A DNA stretch of 40,746 nt from Clostridia bacterium (GTDB lineage Bacteria; Bacillota; Clostridia; Oscillospirales; CAG-272): assembly GCA_017399105.1 (NCBI GenBank), contig JAFQEJ010000051.1, forward strand, positions 1 through 40,746. Reading direction: 5' to 3'. Shown here piece by piece: positions 34,817 through 40,746 of this stretch. Every line of letters starts with the position of its first letter. The stretch's first letter is position 1. The notes under the pieces are model-generated. The model made no database searches. It saw nothing but the letters and a program-made list of their open reading frames with translations, and was not told the DNA's origin. A program made the position numbers and the translations under genes.

Positions 34817-36931
34817 CTACCTGCACAGCTCCAGTCGGCTTGCCTGTTCGATAAACTCCTCCTGCATATTATAGTTCATTTCGTTGAATCGCACGCTGTA
34901 TCCGCCCTTTCGCACGATCACATTCGGATAATCCTGCGGCTTCTCGTGCGCCTTTTTTAACAGTTCAAGATCAATGCTGTTAACCTGAAATTGCAATCCG
35001 CCAAGCTGCAGATATGTACGAACAAGCGCCTTGATCTTCCCTCTTGATTCTGCACTCTCAAACCAGCTGCGATCAAAATACAGATCGATTGGCTGACCGC
35101 CCGAAAATTCGGTCTGATCCCAGGCAGCTGCCGACAGAATCGTACTTGTGTGATCTCTCTTCTGAAGAAGCAGCGACGGATTCGCATTTTTATTTACAGG
35201 TTCGCCCTGTTTTCTGCCATCAAGCGTCGCATAAAGCTCGCCACCGTATTGAATATTTGCCTCGATTGTATGAAGAGAAGGCAGATAATAACGGTTTCCG
35301 CTGCTCACTTTTTTGCAGGCAGCAGAAACAATATTGCCCATTCGCTTGAACAGAGCGTTTGCCTCCGGATCATTCATGCCGTATTTTTTGCATGCAAGGA
35401 TATCCCAATACAGAGCCTCAAAACCTTCGTAATTATTCACAGCGGCAGCTTTGAAGTCATCAAGCGTATACTTACGCTGATCAAAGACCAGCTCTTTGAT
35501 TGCCATCAGCGCGTCGCAGGTATTGACAAGCCCCATGTTTTCCACAGTGACTGTATTGTATGCCGCACCTGTCGCACGGTCCTGACGCTTTTGGATACAT
35601 CCGTCAATCAAAGCGGAAAGGAAGGGATCCGGTAAGTTGGCAGCATGCTCATAGGATATTGCCTCGTGCATATCCGCACAGAGCGCAATCAATTCAGCAT
35701 AATAGCTGCCAAATTGCCGCATCAGCGATTCAAAATCGGTTATATCTTCGGGAGCGGTCTCAAATTTGATATCGGTATGACCGTTCAGCGGTTTTCCATG
35801 GTTGATGGCAAGCTCCAGCGGCATATGTGCATTAAATTTCACGCCCCACATATCGGCAAATTCACGTCCGGCTACCACAAGTCCCATGCAGCTGTTAATC
35901 GAAAATGCGCAAGCCTCCTCGGGATTTACCCCTCTGTCTGTCATCGCACGACGGCAGGAAAGCTCCCCGTAGAAAGTCGGCTGGCCGATCTTGAACAGAT
36001 CAAAATCGATCAGGGAATCAAATATATCCTCGGGTGTTTCGGGCGTTATACGCACGGCAAAGATCGGTGCGCGCAGGGACATTTCCTTTTCAACCTCAAT
36101 CAGCAACTTTGAGAGGTCATTCATCATATCCTTTCCCTCTGCATCCATTCCGCCGATATTCATGGCGCAGGCACCGTCGCCGTACGAATCCAGAAGCAGG
36201 AAGAGATTTTTGAGGATTTCCCTTGCCTCATCAACACTGCCTCCGTCTGCAAGGTGCTTTTGATAGAAGGGGTACAGATACTGATCGATACGTCCGATAG
36301 AAATGCTTGCCCAGGACATTTCCGCCATGGGAATAAGCGAATGCATCATCCATACCGACTGCACTGCCTCATGAAAACTTCTCGCACCGAGTCGGGGAAC
36401 ACAGCAGAGAGCCGAATATATTTTTTCAAGCCGCGCTTTCTGTTTCGGATCGGTTGTACCTTTTGCTTTTTCCTGAACAACACCGGCAAAGCGCAACGCA
36501 TATCGGCATGCCGCTTCAAGTGAGAGCTTCATTGCAAGCAGACATTCATCCTCAGGATGCTCGGTGAGCGCGGCATCTACAGCTTCAATATAATATGTCA
36601 GTCCATATTGCACCACCTTGCCGTAATCAATACAGGTATGGGCAACATTAAAGCCTGTCATGATTTTCATATCATTCGTCATCAGATTACGCATCTGCCA
36701 TTGAGTATCGCTCATAACAGCAACATGTGTAAAAGGCTTAACCTGCGTATCTGTCCGCATTGTACCATCTTCATATCCGTACCAGCCTGCAATACAGTCG
36801 GTATCTCTCACCGTCAGCGGGATGTCTTCGGTATAATGACGAAAAAGCATTGCCTGGCGCATAAAGGGGGATTGCGCTTCAAGCTCATCATGATATTTGT
36901 TGATCATGTTCGGAAAAACATAGTAAAACAT
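34817..36931 (-). CDS. Glycyl-radical enzyme family (pyruvate formate-lyase-like) protein
   Basis: 704 residues. The C-terminal radical loop is recognisable: VRKGGYSVRF with the candidate radical glycine Gly677. The thiyl cysteine is likely Cys348 in INSCMGL. Other family segments are ANPSLLLQKRDHTS (583-596) and LGGLQFQVNS (643-652). Departures from the usual pattern: Cys is followed by Met-Gly, not Val-Glu as in GCVE-type lyases and dehydratases; the loop has Lys where Val is common; length is below the ~750-850 of PFL and diol-dehydratase forms. Such enzymes need a radical-SAM activase, and none is in the window. ATG 36931 follows GAGG. Substrate unknown. Confidence 0.75.
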   Translation of the reverse strand: MFYYVFPNMINKYHDELEAQSPFMRQAMLFRHYTEDIPLTVRDTDCIAGWYGYEDGTMRTDTQVKPFTHVAVMSDTQWQMRNLMTNDMKIMTGFNVAHTCIDYGKVVQYGLTYYIEAVDAALTEHPEDECLLAMKLSLEAACRYALRFAGVVQEKAKGTTDPKQKARLEKIYSALCCVPRLGARSFHEAVQSVWMMHSLIPMAEMSWASISIGRIDQYLYPFYQKHLADGGSVDEAREILKNLFLLLDSYGDGACAMNIGGMDAEGKDMMNDLSKLLIEVEKEMSLRAPIFAVRITPETPEDIFDSLIDFDLFKIGQPTFYGELSCRRAMTDRGVNPEEACAFSINSCMGLVVAGREFADMWGVKFNAHMPLELAINHGKPLNGHTDIKFETAPEDITDFESLMRQFGSYYAELIALCADMHEAISYEHAANLPDPFLSALIDGCIQKRQDRATGAAYNTVTVENMGLVNTCDALMAIKELVFDQRKYTLDDFKAAAVNNYEGFEALYWDILACKKYGMNDPEANALFKRMGNIVSAACKKVSSGNRYYLPSLHTIEANIQYGGELYATLDGRKQGEPVNKNANPSLLLQKRDHTSTILSAAAWDQTEFSGGQPIDLYFDRSWFESAESRGKIKALVRTYLQLGGLQFQVNSIDLELLKKAHEKPQDYPNVIVRKGGYSVRFNEMNYNMQEEFIEQASRLELCR

Positions 36932-37005
36932 CTTGTTACCTCACAGTTCTGCGATTTTATGATATTGCTCATCAGCTTTTGTTCTATATTTATCACGTTG
37001 TTATA

Positions 37006-37034
37006 TATATATCATACATCAGCTTTTTTGTCAA
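37006..37034 (-). promoter_or_regulatory. Promoter of the glycyl-radical enzyme gene
   Basis: On the minus strand TTGACA (37034-37029), 17-nt spacer, TATATA (37011-37006). The enzyme can thus be expressed apart from the TIM-barrel gene upstream. Confidence 0.7.
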
Positions 37035-37068
37035 TAGATTTCGATCAAAAACATTCCATAATATTGGT

Positions 37069-37866
37069 TCAATAATTTTTCAACATCTCTCCGAATCGAA
37101 CTGCACGATCCTTTGCGGCCCTTACAAAGTCCGCATATGGCATCTCCCCATACGCTGCATTGCTGTGACAGGCAAGCTCCAGATTCAGAGTTCCGGTATA
37201 ACCGCAGGAAACAAACCCCGTTGCCAATACCGCCCAATCGCAGACACCGTCAAAGGGCATCCAATGCAGATCACCACAGCCATATCCCCTGTTATCATGC
37301 AAATGCGTATACAGCAGCCGGTTTCCCCACTTCTTAAGCAGCATCGCATCCAGAGTATAGCAGGCTTCATGTCCGCAGTCGTAGCAGAATCCGTGAAAAG
37401 GATCGCTTCGCGCAAGAACAGCTTCCAGATGATCTATCCGGTCGCCATTCTCATAGCACAACCGTACACCACAGGATTTCGCTCTTGTCTCCAGCACCGC
37501 GTAGCGATCAAGCCCGCAGGAATTCACAGGAAGTGCATCACCGCCCGATACATGCATCACAAGCTTCTCCACACCGCCATCTGAGCAGTATTCAACAATC
37601 CTGCCAATCCTCGCCATGTAAGCATCACCGGCAGTATCTTTAATCCAAACAGCATTCATTCCATCCGAGGGGGCATGAACTGCTTCAAACACAATACCAC
37701 ATCTCTGTGCCAACTCTGCCCATTGGGGAATTCTATCATATTCATCTGTCACACCGCAACTGAGAAAGAAGCTGTCAAATCCGATCTCTGCAAACACCTT
37801 AATCTGCTCTTCTATAGACAGCTTATCGGGGTGAGATATTATAATCGACATACCAATCCTGTTCAT
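37069..37866 (-). CDS. Sugar-phosphate isomerase/epimerase-like TIM-barrel protein
   Basis: 265 residues from ATG 37866, which has GGAGG 5 nt upstream; a TTG start at 37917 lies on the -35 box. Xylose-isomerase-like (AP endonuclease 2) barrel: metal-site candidates are Glu in LCYENGD (about 155), Asp-x-Gly-His in CYDCGHE (about 182), His in THLHDNRG (about 206) and Glu in LNLEL (about 242). Such enzymes isomerise or epimerise sugars or cyclitols. It precedes the glycyl-radical enzyme on the same strand (137-nt gap with its own promoter), so a shared catabolic pathway is possible but not shown. Confidence 0.8.
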   Translation of the reverse strand: MNRIGMSIIISHPDKLSIEEQIKVFAEIGFDSFFLSCGVTDEYDRIPQWAELAQRCGIVFEAVHAPSDGMNAVWIKDTAGDAYMARIGRIVEYCSDGGVEKLVMHVSGGDALPVNSCGLDRYAVLETRAKSCGVRLCYENGDRIDHLEAVLARSDPFHGFCYDCGHEACYTLDAMLLKKWGNRLLYTHLHDNRGYGCGDLHWMPFDGVCDWAVLATGFVSCGYTGTLNLELACHSNAAYGEMPYADFVRAAKDRAVRFGEMLKNY

Positions 37867-37888
37867 ATTCGCCTCCGCTTTTTTTGCC

Positions 37889-37917
37889 ATTTTAACACAG
37901 CATGTCAAAATAGTCAA
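37889..37917 (-). promoter_or_regulatory. Promoter of the TIM-barrel gene
   Basis: On the minus strand TTGACT (37917-37912), 17-nt spacer, TAAAAT (37894-37889). Confidence 0.8.
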
Positions 37918-37948
37918 CCGGAATTTTTTAATATAACGATTCTTTCGC

Positions 37949-37977
37949 TTGCCACAATTCCGTCTTTGTGATACAAT
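37949..37977 (+). promoter_or_regulatory. Promoter of the double-kinase gene
   Basis: TTGCCA (37949-37954), 17-nt spacer, TACAAT (37972-37977), with TG one base ahead of the -10. Confidence 0.75.
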
Positions 37978-38006
37978 AAATCATCAACCCCATTTCGGAG
38001 GTACAC

Positions 38007-39713
38007 ATGGATCAATTCATTTGCGGCAATCGAACCTATACCCTCTGCGAAGAGATCACTAAAGGTTGGTCAGGGGACCGAAAGTTCCGCGCCCTGAATG
38101 ATAACGGTGCTTCAGTACTCATCCGCATTGTCCCGCGGGAACAGTACAAAACGAAGCTTCGCGAATTCAATCTGATGCATGAAGCAGCAGCTCTCGGGAT
38201 TCCCATGTGTATCCCCATCGACATCGGTGTTTTCGATGACAATACTGTCACAATCCACCGTTGGATTGATGGCAGAGATGCCGAGGATATCATCCCCTTG
38301 CTCACCGATACTGAGCAATATCTCCTCGGGGAAGAAGCAGGCAGCCACCTCCGTGCCCTTCATAACATCCCCGCGCCTGCCGATCAGGAGCCATGGGAAT
38401 CACGATTCAATCGAAAGCTCGACCGCAAGATCGCCATGTACAGCAACTGCCCTCTCAAATATGAAAAAGGCGAAGCCTTCATTTCCTATATTGAGAACAA
38501 CCGTCATCTCCTCAAAAACCGTCCGCAGTCTTTCCAGCACGGTGATTTTCACATCGGCAACATGATGCTCGACTACTCGGGAAAGCTTTATATCATTGAC
38601 TTCAACCGCTTCGATTTCGGAGATCCCTGGGAGGAATTCAATCGCATTGTCTGGTGTGCACAGAAAGCGCCCTTCTTCGCTACCGGTATGGTAAACGGTT
38701 ATTTCAAGGATAATATTCCCGCTGAATTCTGGCGACTGCTTGCTCTTTACATCTCCTCTAACACCCTCTCTTCCCTGCCTTGGGCAATTCCCTTTGGAGA
38801 AGCTGAAATTGCAACCATGCAGAAACAAGCTGCCGAGGTTCTCACATGGTATGACGATATGCGCAATCCTATACCCACATGGTATAAAGGCAGCCTCTAT
38901 ATACAGCACATTGATGGTATTCCCTGCAAGCTCCGTGCCCCTTTTGACTTCTCCTTTCTTTCAAAGTACGGCAGGGTCTTCAAAGTCTTCGACGATCAGG
39001 ATTCGGGCAACATATGCTTCGGCTGTGAAAAAGCAGGCGAGCGATATTTTATTAAATTTGCCGGTGCTCCTACCGAGCAGTACAGCGGCTGTCCCGAGGA
39101 AGCCATCGAACGACTTAAAGCCACACATCCCGTCTATACAGCCCTCCATCATGATACGCTCATTGAATTTATCACCTCCGAAGAAATTGCAGACGGCTTT
39201 GCCATGATTTTCAAATGGGCGGACGGTAACTGCATGGGATGTATGTATCCCGCCGCACGCAAAGCCTTCATGGCACTCCCCAACGAAACAAAGCTGAGAA
39301 TTTTCTCTGATATATCACGATTCTTCGCTTACATCGCAGAGCAAGGCTGGCTCGCTGTCGATTTTTACGACGGAAGTATTTTATATGATCCAAAAAGAGG
39401 TAAAACTACTATCTGCGATATTGATTTCTTCCGCCCTTCCCCCTCAATCAATGATATGGGACGCATGTGGGGCAGCTCACGCTTTCAGGCTCCTGAAGAA
39501 TACGAGCACGGTGCTGTCCTTGATGAAATTACCAATGTCTATACTCTCGGAGCCACCGCATTCGCCCTCTTTGCTGACTCGGATCGAAGCCTCAACGCAT
39601 GGCCGCTCTCGGATGCTCTTTATGATATCGCCGCCAAAGCTACAAATCCCGACCGTGTGATGCGCCACAGCTCCATCGCCGAATTCATCAACGAATGGAA
39701 TGCCGCACTGTAA
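38007..39713 (+). CDS. APH-type kinase fused to a protein-kinase-like domain
   Basis: 568 residues, cytoplasmic, two kinase folds in one chain. First, residues ~10-290: aminoglycoside/choline-kinase (APH) type with a full catalytic loop HGDFHIGN (178-185) and metal Asp198 in IIDFNR. Second, residues ~295-565: eukaryotic-like protein kinase pattern with candidate ATP lysine Lys350 (YFIKFAG), a loop around Asp452 (VDFYDGS), Asp471 in CDID in the DFG position, an APEEY segment (495-499) and TNVYTLGATAF like the F-helix DVYSLG motif. The HRD and DFG motifs are altered, so the second domain may be a pseudokinase or substrate-binding unit. ATG 38007 follows CGGAGG. Substrate not predictable; antibiotic resistance should not be assumed. 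Confidence 0.75.
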   Translation: MDQFICGNRTYTLCEEITKGWSGDRKFRALNDNGASVLIRIVPREQYKTKLREFNLMHEAAALGIPMCIPIDIGVFDDNTVTIHRWIDGRDAEDIIPLLTDTEQYLLGEEAGSHLRALHNIPAPADQEPWESRFNRKLDRKIAMYSNCPLKYEKGEAFISYIENNRHLLKNRPQSFQHGDFHIGNMMLDYSGKLYIIDFNRFDFGDPWEEFNRIVWCAQKAPFFATGMVNGYFKDNIPAEFWRLLALYISSNTLSSLPWAIPFGEAEIATMQKQAAEVLTWYDDMRNPIPTWYKGSLYIQHIDGIPCKLRAPFDFSFLSKYGRVFKVFDDQDSGNICFGCEKAGERYFIKFAGAPTEQYSGCPEEAIERLKATHPVYTALHHDTLIEFITSEEIADGFAMIFKWADGNCMGCMYPAARKAFMALPNETKLRIFSDISRFFAYIAEQGWLAVDFYDGSILYDPKRGKTTICDIDFFRPSPSINDMGRMWGSSRFQAPEEYEHGAVLDEITNVYTLGATAFALFADSDRSLNAWPLSDALYDIAAKATNPDRVMRHSSIAEFINEWNAAL

Positions 39714-39723
39714 TAATGTAAAA

Positions 39724-39753
39724 TCGGAGATGAAGCATCTGCCTCGTCTCCGA
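39724..39753. terminator. Two-way terminator between kinase and HTH remnant
   Basis: 10-bp stem (39724-39733 and 39744-39753) with one G-U pair, extended by GTAAAA/TTTTAC on the outside. Confidence 0.75.
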
Positions 39754-39760
39754 CATACTT

Positions 39761-40434
39761 TTACACGATAATTTTTTCCTTTATATGCATCTCAATCTGC
39801 TCTCTCAGCAGCTCCAGTGCATGCTTTTCTTCCTCTCCAATATCCGCATGCGTTTCGTATGCCCATATATCCCATGTCAGATACCTCAGATCATCGGCAA
39901 TCCGCTCCTTCAGATAGGCAAGACGCTCCTCACCTTCAAGCGCCCAATAATAATTTCGCTCAAAGCAGGCTTCAATCTTTGCCATTCCGGCTGCCACATG
40001 CCGCGCTTCTTTATTTCTGCCGGTGTCACAGTAGTGACGGAACAGCAATCGCCTTGCCTCATTCCGACAGTATTCATCCTTGGAATATTCTTCGATCCGC
40101 GCCGCAATGGCAAAAATCTCCTCATCATGCACCCGACAAAAGTCCGCATCCTCACTTGCCGCATAAAGCCCGTAGAGAAGCGAGCAAAGCAGCCGATCGT
40201 TGTTGGGATATTTCATCAAAGCTATTCTCAGTTTTTTAATTGGCTCTTCGTTAATTCCTTGGTTCAGCTCTCGCTCAGCTTCTTCTATCACCCGACCAAT
40301 TTCTCTGTTTTTTTCCTTCTCATTCACTCCGAGCAGTTCATCTACCGTGATGCCAAATAACTCTGCAATCTGCGGTAGCAGTGCGATATCGGGACAGGTC
40401 AAACCGCATTCCCGCACATAAAGATATTGGTTAT
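39761..40434 (-). pseudogene. 5'-truncated HTH regulator
   Basis: The frame reads ...YNQYLYVRECGLTCPDIALL, PQIAELFGITVDELLGVNE, then about 185 residues of helical, TPR-like sequence. The ECGLTCPDIALLPQIAELFG segment is the last part of an XRE helix-turn-helix found in many Clostridia regulators, normally preceded by about 35 residues including the recognition helix and a W in SKW-E. That part is missing: upstream of the GTG at 40417 the frame soon meets a stop and leads into a mobile element. The 218 residues from GTG 40417 have no good RBS and would not bind DNA. So the gene was most likely cut by insertion. Confidence 0.75.
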
Positions 40435-40472
40435 ATATGAGTGCCTACGCCTACTTGCATAGGCACTCATAT
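40435..40472. other. Hairpin at the element boundary
   Basis: 16-nt arms (40435-40450 and 40457-40472) with one mismatch around a 6-nt loop, between the recombinase stop and the broken HTH gene. It could be the recombinase terminator (T-tract on the plus side only) or part of the attachment site. Confidence 0.6.
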
Positions 40473-40480
40473 CTTTGTTT

Positions 40481-40746
40481 TTATTCAATTTTGCCGATCA
40501 AGCGGTAGTAGATGTCAATATTCTGCTCACGCATACCATCCACGGTGGTAGCTTCGTGAATAACGATCTTTTCAATCAGCGTATTTAGAAGCTCCGCTGT
40601 CAGTTCGGTGGGATTGGCATACTGCTTGATAAGAGAAATCCAAGTCTCCGCATCGACAGTTGTTTGTTTTTCAGATTCAAGCTCGGCAGACAGCCTTTCG
40701 ATCTTCTCGACAAGCTCCTGCTGCTCGGTCTGATATTTCTGAGACA
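40481..40746 (-). CDS. Large serine recombinase, C-terminal part
   Basis: 88 codons are visible, open at the right edge and ending at TAA 40483-40481. The visible part has a coiled-coil (QQELVEKIERLSAELESEK), then LLNTLIEKIVIHEA, and ends IDIYYRLIGKIE. This ending is characteristic of the DUF4368-type tail of TnpX/Tn4451-like site-specific recombinases of Clostridia elements. The catalytic N-terminal domain lies outside the window. Confidence 0.85.
   Translation of the reverse strand, partial: SQKYQTEQQELVEKIERLSAELESEKQTTVDAETWISLIKQYANPTELTAELLNTLIEKIVIHEATTVDGMREQNIDIYYRLIGKIE

Larger units (their letters stand above)
40435..40746. mobile_element. Left end of an integrated element carrying a serine recombinase
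   Basis: The recombinase gene ends about 50-65 nt from the point where the HTH gene is interrupted, the usual layout for integrative elements with large serine recombinases, whose gene lies at one end. Exact boundary and size cannot be set because the element continues past the window. Confidence 0.6.

Noticed and set aside
38007..38880. Aminoglycoside resistance gene
   Set aside because: The APH fold is shared by many small-molecule kinases; the fusion and chromosomal context give no support for drug resistance.
1..40746. tRNA, rRNA, CRISPR arrays, phage genes or insertion sequences
   Set aside because: None seen; the only mobile-element signal is the recombinase tail at the right edge.

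Overview
The window looks like chromosome from an anaerobic Bacillota of class Clostridia, probably gut or sediment associated. Supporting signs are near-consensus sigma-A promoters (TTGACA-17-TATAAT), strong AGGAGG-type ribosome binding sites, a superoxide-reductase/ferritin cassette in place of catalase/SOD, a glycyl-radical-type enzyme, DUF4367 and DUF6514-like proteins, and Clostridia-style ECF sigma factors. No rRNA, tRNA or CRISPR was seen. Genus cannot be assigned from the sequence alone.

Layout. 1-2400 (minus): a DUF6514-like fragment, then an ECF sigma / DUF4367 anti-sigma / secreted protein unit preceded by a possible 49-residue coupled ORF. 2770-9960 (plus): uracil-type permease, an HTH regulator with a beta-propeller-like partner, a fatty acyl-CoA ligase, and an NSS-family sodium symporter, each unit with its own promoter and terminator. 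10092-22920 (minus): the most striking region, one ten-gene operon of ECF sigma factor, an 851-residue ABC-2 permease whose first ~55 residues look like an anti-sigma domain, five lipoproteins, the ABC ATPase, and two more lipoproteins. All seven lipoproteins are diverged relatives sharing a C-x-D-P-L-C-x-H-(n)-C signature. 23029-26981 (minus): polyamine-type ABC importer potABCD. 27068-30271 (plus): D-lactate-dehydrogenase-like enzyme with a cysteine-rich tail, desulfoferrodoxin, ferritin, Bfd-like ferredoxin and a ZIP metal transporter (oxidative stress and metal handling). 30290-32403 (minus): two tiny membrane proteins, a membrane-anchored PstS-like binding protein, and an HD-domain gene broken by an amber codon. 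32441-34792 (plus): CPA2-type antiporter and AIM24 protein. 34817-37917 (minus): TIM-barrel isomerase/epimerase-like protein and glycyl-radical-family enzyme. 37949-39753 (plus): a double-kinase fusion. 39761-40746 (minus): an HTH regulator gene cut off at its 5' end next to the C-terminus of a large serine recombinase, so the right edge of the window enters a mobile element.

How the genes may work together. The central operon is best read as a cell-envelope sensing and export unit. A sigma factor could be held by the permease's own N-terminus, the ATPase powers the permease, and a family of surface beta-propeller-like lipoproteins with a conserved Cys/His site could bind or present something outside the membrane. 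The operon structure and motif are directly visible; the signalling model is inference. The first ECF locus is a second envelope-signalling unit whose sensor domain shows an abrupt base-composition break, suggesting it was exchanged.
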